Source of the DNA: an uncultured Erysipelotrichaceae bacterium
Lineage (GTDB): Bacteria > Bacillota_I > Bacilli_A > Erysipelotrichales > Erysipelotrichaceae
DNA: 64,000 nucleotides
Direction: 5' to 3'
Assembly: GCA_934725085.1 (NCBI GenBank)
Contig: CAKVAL010000001.1
Location: 1-64,000, forward strand
Shown one piece after another: positions 28,595-38,195 of this stretch. The translations under genes and the position numbers were made by a program. Within the stretch, counting starts at the first letter, position 1; the number at the start of each line of letters is the position of its first letter. The notes under the pieces were generated by a model. It worked only from the letters and a program-made list of their open reading frames with translations. It was not told where the DNA came from and made no database searches.

Positions 28595-29342
28595 CTATTA
28601 CTCCAAAATGCACCAAGGCATTATAAATTCCATCTTCATCAATTCTATCAGTTATATAATCAGCTACCACTTTAACTGAATCTATCGCATTACCCATGGC
28701 AACACCAATACCTGTTGTCTTTAACATCTCCCTGTCATTATCACCGTCGCCAAAAGACATCGTGTCTTTGATGTCGATGTTTCTAAGCTTACAGTATTTA
28801 ATAATGCCCTTATCCTTACCACTATCTTTTGGCACAATATCCACGCCATCAAAATGCCATGATACAGCCAAGAAATCAGGAAGCTCTTTTTCTATATAAT
28901 CTTTAACCTTACCATAAGCTAAAGCTTGATAAATATCTTGGCCATCATATTCCTTTACAACAGGCATAGTAAGATTAATAGAATCGTGTACTGATTTTAC
29001 ATAATCATCTATACAGTTAAGATAAGTTTCTTTTTCATCAATAAGGCCAAAGGGAAACTTTTTACTATTGAATAATTCAATCAGTTTTTCCTTATCTTTT
29101 ATAGGTTTCTTATATACAATGTTATCCTTGTTGTCGTAACATATTTGTCCATTCAACAAAATGTAGTCATCAAAATCCTTTAAGTTTAAGGGCTTAGTTT
29201 CACTATAGCCTCTTCCTGTGCAAATAATAGTCTTAATGTCCTTTTCTCTTAACTTGTCTAAGGCTAATAAGGTACTATTTGGTATACCCTTATTCCCGTT
29301 TAAAATAGTTCCGTCTATGTCAAAAAATATCGCTTTTATCAT
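28587..29342 (-). CDS. Cof-type HAD phosphatase, paralog
   Basis: 251 residues. FFDIDGTILN, CTGRGYSET and FGDGDNDREML give the catalytic Asp, Thr and metal sites. First gene of the pair; its ATG lies only 7-9 nt from a TAAAAT/TATAAA box on the minus strand, so the mRNA may lack a leader. Divergent from rnr. Confidence 0.87.
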   Translation of the reverse strand: MIKAIFFDIDGTILNGNKGIPNSTLLALDKLREKDIKTIICTGRGYSETKPLNLKDFDDYILLNGQICYDNKDNIVYKKPIKDKEKLIELFNSKKFPFGLIDEKETYLNCIDDYVKSVHDSINLTMPVVKEYDGQDIYQALAYGKVKDYIEKELPDFLAVSWHFDGVDIVPKDSGKDKGIIKYCKLRNIDIKDTMSFGDGDNDREMLKTTGIGVAMGNAIDSVKVVADYITDRIDEDGIYNALVHFGVIDD

Positions 29343-29379
29343 GCTTTATATTTTATAACAATATCTTTAAAATAAAGGT

Positions 29380-31404
29380 ATGAAGAAAAAGATTCTAGAA
29401 TGCATCCAAAAAGAAGGTATGGATATCCATACTATAGCTGAACATTTAAACTTGTTGGAAACCAACCAACTTATTTTATTAACCAAAGAAATAAATAAGA
29501 TGATAGATGAGGGTCTATGTTTTGAAAAAGATGGCATCATCTATATTAAAGATAATTATTTAGAAGGTATTGTCGATGTCTATAAGGGCAAACCATACAT
29601 TGACGATAAACCTGTTAATAATGACTTGAATACACTTCTTTTTAGTGGTGATAAGATTTTATATAAAGAGAATAGATTTGATGTAGATTTAATCAAAATC
29701 ATCGAAAGAAAAACAGCCTATGTCTATGGCACCATGGTACTTAGAAAAGGTAAGCTCTATTTCTTCTCTGATGATATTAGATTAAAGGAATATAAGGTAG
29801 TTAATGAAAAAGATTTTAAGAAGGAGTTGAAGCCTTTCTTTAAAGTAAGATGTTTTGTCTCTAACTATCAAAAGAAAGAATTAAAAATTGATAAGGTAAT
29901 TGGTCATATTGATGATGAGGAAACTTTAATCGAAACAATCTTACTTCAAAATGATGCACCACTTCCTTTCTCTAATAAGATCATGAAGTATTGTGATTCT
30001 ATTAGTGATGAGATTAGTTTAGAAAATAGAAAAGATTTAAGAGCTCTTAACTTTATTACTATTGATGGTGATGATGCTAAGGACTATGATGATGCCATCT
30101 ATGTTGAACAATTGGATATTGGTTATCGATTATATGTTTCTATTGCCGATGTTTCTCATTATGTGCCAGAAGGTTCGAGCCCAGATAAGGAAGCATACAA
30201 TAGAGGCACGTCCATCTATTACCCAGGCAAGGTTATTCCGATGTTACCATTTAAATTATCAGATGATCTATGTTCATTAATGGAAGGAAAAGATAGATAT
30301 ACAATCACCTGTCAAATGGATGTTTCTTATAATGGTGAAGTTGTAAGTTATGAGATTTATCCATCTGTAATTTGTTCAAAACATCGTATGACTTATTCTA
30401 ATGTTAATAAGATATTAGGTCATGATAAGGAATTATTAGATAAGTATCGTGATATTACTAATATGATTTATACTGCTTATTCTTTATCAAGAATTGCCAA
30501 TAAGGTAAGAAGATCTAAGGGTGGTATTGAGTTTGAATCTAATGAGCCTATTATTATTGAAGAAAAAGGTAAGGTTGTTGACATTCAAGTTAGAAAACAA
30601 GATAAGGCTGAATTGATGATTGAAGACTTCATGATTCTAGCTAACACTACAGTAGCTTCACATATGGCTTATTTGGGTTTACCTCTAATCTATCGAAATC
30701 ATGATTATCCTAAACAAGAAAAGATTGATTCTTTCATTAACACAATGGAAAAGTTTGGGGTTACTTTTAAGGGCAATCCATATAAGATTGAATCTAAGGT
30801 TTTAAATAAATGCCTAGAAAAGTTTGAAGATTCAGATGACTATTATCTAGTATCCGAGATGTTACTAAGATGTATGGCTAAGGCTCTATATTCTCATAAT
30901 TGTTCAGGACACTATGGTTTAGGACTTGAACATTATTGTCATTTTACTTCTCCTATTAGAAGATATCCTGATTTAATTGTTCATAGAATGCTTAAGAAGT
31001 ATGTCTTTAATTATAGTGATGAGATTGATGAAGATAATATCAAGAATGAGAATATTGCCAAGAAGGCAAATGAGAGAGAAAAGAAGGCTACTTCAATTGA
31101 GAGAGCTATTGTGGATCTTAAGATGTGTGAATATATGTCTGATAAGATTAAACAGACTTTCATGGCTACTATTTGTTCAATCACTAACTATGGTTTTTAT
31201 GTAAGACTTGAGAATGGTGTTGAAGGATTGGTGCATATAAAAAATCTAGATGGATACTTCTATCTAGATCATAATAATAATTTAAGTGATGATTTTGGTA
31301 CTACCTATAAGATTTCTCAAAGGGTTAAGGTAAAGCTGATAGCTGTTGACTTAAATAATCGTAATATCGACTTTGTAGTTGTTAATACTCGTCCAAAAAG
31401 GTGA
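29380..31404 (+). CDS. rnr: Ribonuclease R
   Basis: 3'-5' exoribonuclease of the RNB family, 674 residues. Order: N-terminal winged helix (residues ~1-65), cold-shock domains, RNB catalytic core with DGDDAKDYDDAIYVE and FTSPIRRYPDLIVHR, and a C-terminal S1 domain (ICSITNYGFYVRLENGVEGLV). It degrades structured RNA. TAAAAT at 29368-29373 is exactly 6 nt before the ATG, so the transcript is probably leaderless. Its 3' end overlaps the convergent ttcA-like gene by 23 bp. Confidence 0.95.
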   Translation: MKKKILECIQKEGMDIHTIAEHLNLLETNQLILLTKEINKMIDEGLCFEKDGIIYIKDNYLEGIVDVYKGKPYIDDKPVNNDLNTLLFSGDKILYKENRFDVDLIKIIERKTAYVYGTMVLRKGKLYFFSDDIRLKEYKVVNEKDFKKELKPFFKVRCFVSNYQKKELKIDKVIGHIDDEETLIETILLQNDAPLPFSNKIMKYCDSISDEISLENRKDLRALNFITIDGDDAKDYDDAIYVEQLDIGYRLYVSIADVSHYVPEGSSPDKEAYNRGTSIYYPGKVIPMLPFKLSDDLCSLMEGKDRYTITCQMDVSYNGEVVSYEIYPSVICSKHRMTYSNVNKILGHDKELLDKYRDITNMIYTAYSLSRIANKVRRSKGGIEFESNEPIIIEEKGKVVDIQVRKQDKAELMIEDFMILANTTVASHMAYLGLPLIYRNHDYPKQEKIDSFINTMEKFGVTFKGNPYKIESKVLNKCLEKFEDSDDYYLVSEMLLRCMAKALYSHNCSGHYGLGLEHYCHFTSPIRRYPDLIVHRMLKKYVFNYSDEIDEDNIKNENIAKKANEREKKATSIERAIVDLKMCEYMSDKIKQTFMATICSITNYGFYVRLENGVEGLVHIKNLDGYFYLDHNNNLSDDFGTTYKISQRVKVKLIAVDLNNRNIDFVVVNTRPKR

Positions 31405-32515
31405 TCTTCTTATCACCTTTTTTATAAGCGATAATAGTATCTAAATTAACATTCTCAACACTCTTGAAGATATTCTTTTCAATATAAGGATTAGTCTTCT
31501 TTAGTTCCTTGATTAAATTCTTAATTTCCATTCGCTTAGAAACACTTGTTCCATCTTCTCTACAACTAGAACAAGTATCTGTAAAGTGACAAGCACATTG
31601 GATAAAGTGTAGGCTATTATAGTCACGCCAATTTTTAATATCAGCTTCTCTTATTAGATATAGAGGTCTAATTAGTTCCATGCCTTCAAAGTTATCACTC
31701 TTAAGTTTAGGCATCATTGTCTGGATTTGTCCGCCATACATCATACCCATTAGTATTGTTTCAATGACATCATCATAGTGGTGTCCTAGGGCAATCTTAT
31801 TACAGCCTAATTCTTTAGCCTTGTTGTAAAGGTGTCCTCTTCTCATTCTGGCACATAGGTAGCATGGTGTTTTGGCTTGGGAATAGACAATGTCAAAGAT
31901 TCTTGTTTCAAAGATTTCAACAGGTACATTTAAGTTACGAGCATTTTCTTCGATTAATAATCTATTTAATTCACTATAGCCTGGGTCCATGATTAAAAAG
32001 GCAACCTCAAAGTTTACTCTTGAGAATCTTTTTAGTGCTTGGAAAAGCTTTGCCATCAACATCGAATCCTTGCCACCTGATATACATATAGCTATCTTAT
32101 CTCCTTCTTGGATTAATTTATATGTATCGATAGCTTTTAAGAATGGTGATAATAATTGTTTACGATAGGTTGTAGTAATTGAGTGTTCACATTTCTCATT
32201 TAAGTCTTTGTCAGCTCTTCCTAAGCATGATTTTAAGTAAGCGCTGTAGCCGCCTTTTAGACTAATGCAGTCGTAACCCTTTTCACGTAAGATTCGTGCC
32301 CAGTCTAAAGATTCAATCCCCTTCATACAATACAAAACATATGATTTATCTTTATCTAGTTCTTCATCTAAGATATTGGGTTTACTAATAGAATTAGGCA
32401 TAGCACCATAGTCATGGCTCACTGCATCTCTTATATCTACCAGTACATAAGTTGATGGATGTAAATCAGCAAGTTCTTTTATATCAATTTCATCTATATA
32501 TTTATCTTTAAGCAT
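31382..32515 (-). CDS. Rhodanese-TtcA fusion, tRNA 2-thiolation PP-loop protein
   Basis: Residues 1-~105 form a rhodanese domain (VLVDIRDAVSHDYGAMPNS ... LYCMKGIESLDWA, with the active Cys in YCMKG). Residues ~120-377 form a TtcA/TilS-like PP-loop ATPase: ISGGKDSMLMA, CYLCARMRRGHLY (CxxC), GHHYDDVIETIL, and C-terminal CACHFTDTCSSCR. TtcA 2-thiolates cytidine 32 of tRNA with a 4Fe-4S cluster. The fused rhodanese would deliver persulfide sulfur in cis (inference). The exact target nucleotide is not certain. Confidence 0.86.
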   Translation of the reverse strand: MLKDKYIDEIDIKELADLHPSTYVLVDIRDAVSHDYGAMPNSISKPNILDEELDKDKSYVLYCMKGIESLDWARILREKGYDCISLKGGYSAYLKSCLGRADKDLNEKCEHSITTTYRKQLLSPFLKAIDTYKLIQEGDKIAICISGGKDSMLMAKLFQALKRFSRVNFEVAFLIMDPGYSELNRLLIEENARNLNVPVEIFETRIFDIVYSQAKTPCYLCARMRRGHLYNKAKELGCNKIALGHHYDDVIETILMGMMYGGQIQTMMPKLKSDNFEGMELIRPLYLIREADIKNWRDYNSLHFIQCACHFTDTCSSCREDGTSVSKRMEIKNLIKELKKTNPYIEKNIFKSVENVNLDTIIAYKKGDKKITFLDEY

Positions 32516-32537
32516 ATAAATATTCTATAATATTTGC

Positions 32538-33104
32538 ATGACAGAAAAGAAAGTTTTGATTAAAGAAGAAGACGAACCCGTTGTTACTCTTAAAGATATT
32601 TATGATAAGTACAATAAGGAAGTAATGACAGCTGATGCTTACAGATATATTGAGGCGTATAGTTTAAAGAAAACTAAAATCGCTGCTGCAGTAGCTTGTT
32701 TTATATCATCTGTAATCTTTCCGATGCTTGGTTCTATGATTGATATTGATTTATTGGAGAACTTATCAGTTATATTAATGTTTGTGATGATTGCGGTTGG
32801 TGTCTTGCTTATTAAGAATGCCAACGAGATGTTTAAAGATTCAATTGATGAAGTACCTTCTTTAACTAGCGCAACCCATGATTATTTAAATGATGAATTG
32901 TATCCACTTAAAAAACAGGCATCTAAATTAAGAACAATCGGTGTTGGTTTGTGTTGTTTCTCATTTACGCCTGTTATGATTTTTGAGCCTTTATATTTAG
33001 ATGAACTAGGTGTTGCCCTATTCTTTCTAATGATTGCGGTGGGTGTGTTTCTAATAATGTATTCAAGTCATAAGACTAGTGCTTATAACAAGTTACTCAA
33101 GTAG
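32538..33104 (+). CDS. Four-helix membrane protein of unknown function
   Basis: 188 residues with two internal repeats, each a pair of membrane helices: VACFISSVIFPMLGSMI / LMFVMIAVGVLLI and GLCCFSFTPVMIFEP / FFLMIAVGVFLIMYS. The N-terminal ~40 residues are charged and cytoplasmic. TATAAT (32526-32531) is 6 nt before ATG, so the mRNA is probably leaderless. Its stop overlaps the convergent cca gene. Confidence 0.72.
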   Translation: MTEKKVLIKEEDEPVVTLKDIYDKYNKEVMTADAYRYIEAYSLKKTKIAAAVACFISSVIFPMLGSMIDIDLLENLSVILMFVMIAVGVLLIKNANEMFKDSIDEVPSLTSATHDYLNDELYPLKKQASKLRTIGVGLCCFSFTPVMIFEPLYLDELGVALFFLMIAVGVFLIMYSSHKTSAYNKLLK

Positions 33105-34423
33105 TAACTTTTTATTTGTTTAAGAGCACTTTCTTTGTTTACTTCGGCCATTCTTAATTTAGTTGCATATTCAATTAACTTTTTAAATTTATCATCTGGT
33201 ATAAAGCCAGCTTCAATTAAATCATCACCACTAACATATGGCTTCTTCATCATTTCTAGATAATGATTATATCTTTCCATTAAGAATTCTTTATTGTTTT
33301 CATTTCCTCTATCACAATATGAAAACTTAATTAAGTCTATTTCATTATATGCATCATAGAACATCTTATTAGTCTTCTTAATAGCTGATTTATCACTTGC
33401 ATACTTATTAGGTGCCATGTGTAGAGGTACCATGTTCTTAAGATATTTGATGATATCTTTCTTGTTGGTAATTCTTTTGATGAAGGTTTCTACAATTGGT
33501 AGTCCTTTTATTTCATGGCCATAGGCGTGTATACGAGGATTCGAGCCCGTAGGATTCGTGCCCGTCGGATTCGCGCCCGTCGTACACACAATCTTCCCAA
33601 AATCATGGGTTAAGCATAACAACATAAATTCAAAAGATGGATTATATTTAACTCCCCTATCAATTACCTGCATAGTATGAATATAGACATTACCTTCTGG
33701 ATGATAGATAGGATCTTGGTCAATATTTTCTAGTTCTTTTATTTCCTTGAACCAATAATCTAATTGATTCATTTCATTTAAGACATCAAAAAAGATTGAG
33801 GGTTTCTTTCCTTTTAATAAAGCTTTTCTTAACTCTTCTTCTACTCTTTCTCTTGATAGTGTAGATAAGTCCATTGATTTACATAAGTTGATTGTTTCAT
33901 TAGCTACAGTGAATTCAAATCTTGATGCGAACTGAGCAATACGCAATACTCTTAAAGGATCTTCTATAAAACTTTCATCATCGACATGTCTAATTATCTT
34001 ATTCTTTAAATCATCTAAACCATGATAATAGTCTAGTATTTCATCAGTTAAAACATCTTGCATAAGAGCATTGATTGTGATGTCTCTTCTTTTAGCAGCT
34101 TTCTTATAGCCAATGAAAGGATCTACATCAATTCTAAAGTCTGTGTGTTTATTGCCAATACACTTTTCACTTCTTGGTAAGCCAATATCAATATTGTGTC
34201 CTTTTAAAGAGTAGATACCGAAGCTATTGCCATAAGTTAAAGGTTTTTCGATCGTTTCTAATATTGAATATAGTTTATCAGCTTCAATACCATGTACTTC
34301 TATATCTACATCCTTGTTGTCTATCCCTAACAATTTATCTCTTACATAACCACCAACATAGAAGGTTCTGCCTCCTTCTTGTTTAACTTTTTCAGCGATT
34401 ACTTTTTCTATCTTTTTTACCAT
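33083..34423 (-). CDS. cca: CCA tRNA nucleotidyltransferase (class II, with HD domain)
   Basis: Adds or repairs the 3' CCA end of tRNA. The N-terminal Pol beta-type fold has YVGGYVRDKLLG and DVDIEVHG; motif RRDITINAL and EDPLRVLRIAQFASRF follow; an HD domain (LCLTHDFGK) comes next. Directly after HD is an unusual repeat peptide (GANPTGTNPTGSNP) encoded by three 15-bp units related to the atpD/dnaX repeat. ATTTTA (TAAAAT on minus, 34430-34435) is 6 nt from the ATG. Confidence 0.92.
   Translation of the reverse strand: MVKKIEKVIAEKVKQEGGRTFYVGGYVRDKLLGIDNKDVDIEVHGIEADKLYSILETIEKPLTYGNSFGIYSLKGHNIDIGLPRSEKCIGNKHTDFRIDVDPFIGYKKAAKRRDITINALMQDVLTDEILDYYHGLDDLKNKIIRHVDDESFIEDPLRVLRIAQFASRFEFTVANETINLCKSMDLSTLSRERVEEELRKALLKGKKPSIFFDVLNEMNQLDYWFKEIKELENIDQDPIYHPEGNVYIHTMQVIDRGVKYNPSFEFMLLCLTHDFGKIVCTTGANPTGTNPTGSNPRIHAYGHEIKGLPIVETFIKRITNKKDIIKYLKNMVPLHMAPNKYASDKSAIKKTNKMFYDAYNEIDLIKFSYCDRGNENNKEFLMERYNHYLEMMKKPYVSGDDLIEAGFIPDDKFKKLIEYATKLRMAEVNKESALKQIKSYYLSNLL
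33538..33578. repeat. Three 15-bp repeats GATTCGNGCCCGT within cca
   Basis: Units at 33538, 33553 and 33568, exact 15-bp period, varying at one base (A/T/C). Related to the repeat in atpD and dnaX but read in another frame (TGxNP). Confidence 0.75.
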
Positions 34424-34542
34424 ATCCTTATTTTACAATCATTTTTCTTATATCACTAGAAAGTTAGAATATCCTTTATTTATAAGGTGTTTTTGAATAT
34501 TTCACTCTCAAAACAACGGTTATTAAAGTGTATAATATTTAT

Positions 34543-35253
34543 ATGAATAAAGGAAAAATATCTTCAGATACTATCATTGCCGATGAAATCAGATGTATGA
34601 TTTTTGACGAGTCCATATTAACATATGGAAGCAAGCTCCCTTCTGAAAACGAATTATGTTTAAAGTTTGGTTGTTCAAAAAACACATTAAAACAATCCTT
34701 AACAACATTAGAAAATGAAAACGTCTTAATTCAAAAAAGTGATGGGTGGTATGTAATTGACAAACCACGTTTACGTAAATATATTAATAGGTTTGAATCA
34801 TTTAGCACTTATTTAGAAGGTTTTGATTTTTCTTCATCTAAGCAAATGGTTAATAGCTCAGAATTAAAAGTAGATTCAAATATCGCAAATTTAACTCACT
34901 TCCCATTGGGTGAAGAAGTATATTATTTTGAACGTTTAAGAATCGTGGATAATGAACCAATATGCATTGAAAGAGATTATATTAGCAAAACGATATGCCC
35001 TGGTTTAGATAAATTTGATATTATTAACAGTTCCTTATATGGTGTTTTAAAAAAAGAATATAACATTTCAGTTGATAGAGGTATTGAACAAATTAAAGTA
35101 ATTGGGGCAAATGAACAAGAGGCTAAATTATTAAATATCGAATGTAATACGCCACTTATAAAACAGTATGGTTATGCCTTCTCCGATGAAGGTGATGAGA
35201 TCGAATACACCGAATGCATTATGCGCATAGAAAGGTTTGAATTTTTAAAATGA
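34543..35253 (+). CDS. GntR/HutC-family regulator (UTRA domain)
   Basis: N-terminal GntR winged helix (SKLPSENELCLKFGCSKNTLKQSL) and C-terminal UTRA ligand domain (EEVYYFERLRIVDNEPICIERDYI). I take ATG 34543; TATAAT (34531-34536) ends 6 nt before it, so the mRNA is probably leaderless. Divergent from no gene of its own, but it faces the mannose-type PTS operon at 36-41 kb and probably controls it together with the next gene. Confidence 0.85.
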   Translation: MNKGKISSDTIIADEIRCMIFDESILTYGSKLPSENELCLKFGCSKNTLKQSLTTLENENVLIQKSDGWYVIDKPRLRKYINRFESFSTYLEGFDFSSSKQMVNSSELKVDSNIANLTHFPLGEEVYYFERLRIVDNEPICIERDYISKTICPGLDKFDIINSSLYGVLKKEYNISVDRGIEQIKVIGANEQEAKLLNIECNTPLIKQYGYAFSDEGDEIEYTECIMRIERFEFLK

Positions 35254-35999
35254 AATATTCTATTCCGCTGTATCTTCAACTATATAATTCTTTATTAGAA
35301 AAAATCGAATCTGGTTATTATATTCCTGGTCAAATGTTAGACTCTGAAAGAGCTATGGCATCTGAGTATAGCGTTAATAGAGAAACTGTAAAAAAAGCAT
35401 TAACATTGCTAGAAAAAGATGGACATATCGAAAGAATTCAAGGTAGGGGTACTTTTGTATCTAAAAGAAATACTGAATCTATATCATTTGATAACCAATT
35501 TATTAATAAATTAGCAAATTCCGGAATTACAGCAAAGCTAAAAAATACTGGTTATAAATCAAGTAGCAAGATTATCACTAAAGGGGTAACTTCTGATTTA
35601 AAGCTTGCCTCTAAAAAATTAAGAATTCATTTGCATGACTATATTTTTGTATTACATAGAATTAGATATGCTGACGACATGCCATTGTCTGTAGAGTATG
35701 TTTATTCGCCAATGAGCATTATGGATGATGATATTTTTACAACTGATTTTGAAAATGTTTCTTTCTATGATTATTTAAATAAATTAAATCATTTACCTGT
35801 TCATTTTAGTCGAATTTTTAAAGCTGTAAAATGTAGTGAAAAAGAAGCACAATATCTACAAATTAAACCATTAACTCCTGTATATTTATGTGAAGATATT
35901 GCAAGAGATCAGGAGGGAAGAGTAATAGAATATGTTAGAACATATATTAGAACCGATATGATGAGAATATCGTTTAATTCGTATACTAAAGATTATTAA
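35250..35999 (+). CDS. GntR/HutC-family regulator (UTRA domain), second
   Basis: 249 residues. Winged helix with GYYIPGQMLDSERAMASEY and GRGTFVSKR, then UTRA (YIFVLHRIRYADDMPLSVEYVY). Starts on the stop of the first regulator (ATGA overlap). The two are homologous but distant, so they may read different sugar phosphates of the neighbouring operon. Confidence 0.86.
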   Translation: MKYSIPLYLQLYNSLLEKIESGYYIPGQMLDSERAMASEYSVNRETVKKALTLLEKDGHIERIQGRGTFVSKRNTESISFDNQFINKLANSGITAKLKNTGYKSSSKIITKGVTSDLKLASKKLRIHLHDYIFVLHRIRYADDMPLSVEYVYSPMSIMDDDIFTTDFENVSFYDYLNKLNHLPVHFSRIFKAVKCSEKEAQYLQIKPLTPVYLCEDIARDQEGRVIEYVRTYIRTDMMRISFNSYTKDY

Positions 36000-36018
36000 T
36001 CATTTTTATACAACACGT

Positions 36019-36057
36019 TAAAAACCGTATGATTGGCTGAGATTCATACGGTTTTTT
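36019..36057. terminator. Bidirectional terminator between regulators and PTS operon
   Basis: AAAAACCGTATGA / TCATACGGTTTTT stem of 12-13 bp with A- and T-runs on both sides. Confidence 0.85.
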
Positions 36058-36074
36058 GAGGAGTACCTGATTTT

Positions 36075-37106
36075 TTAATACTTAAATTGACGATAATAGC
36101 GACGATACTTCTTATTATGTTTTGTGAAGCATTCATACCAGTTAGTCAAACGTTCAGTTAATAGAGCTGTAGCAATCCAAGGAACTACAAGAGGTCTAAA
36201 TTCATCTGATACGTTTACCTTATATTCTTGGGTATCTAATACATAATATTCAGCATTGATTAACTTACAGAAATCTTCTACACGATTATCTTGTTTTCTA
36301 AACTCATCTTCGCCTTTAATGATAATTACAGGAACACCTGGTTCAACTAATTCTAATGTGCCATGAAAGAATTTTGCAGATGTGATTGGTCTAGTACGTA
36401 CCCATTGCATTTCTTCTAGTAAACATTCTGCAAATAATTCAGTTTCACCCCATAAAGCACCTGATCCTGTAAAAATTGTATATGGAGCATTCCAACAGTG
36501 TTTAGCAATATTTTCTGCCTTTGGTTCCCATACCTTACGAATATCTACTAAATCTTTAAAAATATTTTTTAATTCATCAGCAAACTTAGAGTATCCTGGG
36601 AAATAGCCCCTTTTATGTAATAATGAATAGATTAAGAATGATTCTAACACATATGAGAATTCGATTCCGCCAATTGTTTTTACTCCTGATTGAATTGCCC
36701 TTGTAACAATTCCTCCAAGAATACCATCTAGTTTTGTGAATGCTACTACTCGAATACCATCAGCTACTAAATTTTTAGCGCATTCAACTAATTCTGGAGT
36801 ATCGCCCGAAGAACTTGCTGTAATTACAAGTGAGTCCTTAGTAAGTCCTTTGGGTCTAACCATATTGCAATCTGCTGCATTAATTACTTTAATATCAATG
36901 TCACTCATTCTCTTAACACTGTATTCAAATTGGTATAATTCAAATTCAGTACCACCGATACCTAAAAGCCAAATGTTTGAATAGCCTTCTTTATCTAATT
37001 CATCAGCTAATTGTTCTACTTCTGCTCTTTGAGCATATACTGCATCTGCACTTTCAAAATAACCTACTTCATCAAATTTGATTAATTCAATTTTTTCCTT
37101 TTCCAC
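36075..37106 (-). CDS. SIS-domain sugar isomerase/deglycase
   Basis: Double-SIS protein, related to AgaS/FrlB-type phosphosugar isomerases and deglycases. Visible: LGIGGTEFELYQ, ITASSSGDTPELVECAKN and IFTGSGALWGETELF with E203-like catalytic region, then GTLELVEPGVPVIII. I favour GTG 37106 as start (TAGGAG 8 nt upstream), after the IIA stop; in-frame Mets lie upstream inside the IIA gene. It is the last gene of the PTS operon and probably cleaves or isomerises the imported phosphorylated amino or glycated sugar. Confidence 0.82.
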   Translation of the reverse strand: MEKEKIELIKFDEVGYFESADAVYAQRAEVEQLADELDKEGYSNIWLLGIGGTEFELYQFEYSVKRMSDIDIKVINAADCNMVRPKGLTKDSLVITASSSGDTPELVECAKNLVADGIRVVAFTKLDGILGGIVTRAIQSGVKTIGGIEFSYVLESFLIYSLLHKRGYFPGYSKFADELKNIFKDLVDIRKVWEPKAENIAKHCWNAPYTIFTGSGALWGETELFAECLLEEMQWVRTRPITSAKFFHGTLELVEPGVPVIIIKGEDEFRKQDNRVEDFCKLINAEYYVLDTQEYKVNVSDEFRPLVVPWIATALLTERLTNWYECFTKHNKKYRRYYRQFKY

Positions 37107-37116
37107 TTTCTTTCTC

Positions 37117-37524
37117 CTAAAAATCTTCATCTTTCGCACAAGCGGTATTGCAATAAACAATCCCCTCTTTTGCTTCCTCGATTGCTCTATTTATCAAGTC
37201 TTTAGTTTTTTCATCTTCACTAGACGTCACCATCGTTAATAGAATTGCTAAATTCGCGCCTGCTACTATATGAATTTTTTCACTTTGTAGCGGCATCAAT
37301 TCAGTATTAACTGATCCACCTAGAAGATCCGTCATTATTACAAATTCATCGTCTGGATATTTATCGATTAACTCCTTTGCCTTCTTATATGAATCTCCAT
37401 ATTCATGTCCATCAACATAAGCGTTTATGGTTGATAAGTTTGGGAAATTGCCAGCTATAATACTTAAGCCTTCAACTAATCCAGATGCCATTTTTCCATG
37501 GCTTGCTACAATATATCTTCTCAT
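37117..37524 (-). CDS. PTS mannose-family IIA component
   Basis: 135 residues. The phosphorylated His is His9-like in IVASHGKMASGLVEGL; MTDLLGGSVN follows as in all EIIA-Man domains. It takes phosphate from HPr and passes it to the IIB protein encoded at 39804. Overlaps the aldolase gene by 4 nt. Confidence 0.9.
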   Translation of the reverse strand: MRRYIVASHGKMASGLVEGLSIIAGNFPNLSTINAYVDGHEYGDSYKKAKELIDKYPDDEFVIMTDLLGGSVNTELMPLQSEKIHIVAGANLAILLTMVTSSEDEKTKDLINRAIEEAKEGIVYCNTACAKDEDF

Positions 37525-38186
37525 AGGACAATATCGTGCTCCTCGTTATAAATTCTTATTCCAGAACTAGACCCAAGAACTTCTGCCCCCGCATTCACAA
37601 ATGCACAAGCTTCTTCGTATGTATGGATACCTCCAGCTGCCTTAATCTGTACTTCATCTTTTAAAATACTCTTCATTAGCTTTACCTTATCTAATTCAGC
37701 GCCTTTAGCACCTTTACCAGTAGAAGTCTTTAAGCACGTTGGTTTGCACTTTAGTGCGATTTCACAAATTTTGCTCAAACACTCATTATCCATTTTGCAT
37801 GTCTCTAAAATGATCTTCGTATTAATATCACGTTCTCTACAGAAAATAGATAACTCCATCATTTGTCTTTCAAGATAATCGTATAGTCTGTTTTCTACTG
37901 CGTATTGATTCAATATACCTTCAATTTCCCTAAAACCAATACGATACTGATCTTCGAAGTCTGCCAATTGTGCTTCTACGCATTCTGCACCAATAGGGAA
38001 ATCACAATATCCTGCTACAATTACATCTGATCCTTCAAGATATTTAGTTGCTTGTTCAAATTGGAATCTATTAGCAAAGATACAACGGAAATTATATTTT
38101 TTTGCTTTTGCCAGATATTCCTCAAAGCTATCTTTTGGATCTCTAATATAATCAATTAATCTATGTATATCTTTTACTTTTTCCAT
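37521..38186 (-). CDS. DeoC-like class I aldolase
   Basis: 221 residues of the DeoC/LacD TIM-barrel type. The Schiff-base lysine candidates are in CLKTSTGKGAKGAELDKV and IKAAGGIHTYEEA. Deoxyribose-phosphate aldolase normally cleaves deoxyribose 5-phosphate; the first half here is diverged, so the substrate may be another phosphorylated sugar acid or keto sugar produced by the operon. Confidence 0.75.
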   Translation of the reverse strand: MEKVKDIHRLIDYIRDPKDSFEEYLAKAKKYNFRCIFANRFQFEQATKYLEGSDVIVAGYCDFPIGAECVEAQLADFEDQYRIGFREIEGILNQYAVENRLYDYLERQMMELSIFCRERDINTKIILETCKMDNECLSKICEIALKCKPTCLKTSTGKGAKGAELDKVKLMKSILKDEVQIKAAGGIHTYEEACAFVNAGAEVLGSSSGIRIYNEEHDIVL

Positions 38187-38195
38187 GATTGTTTT

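Noticed and set aside
32639..32824. Small minus-strand protein inside the 32.5-kb membrane gene
   Set aside because: Antisense to a gene with clear membrane repeats; no ribosome site. Many similar antisense open frames across the window were dropped for the same reason.
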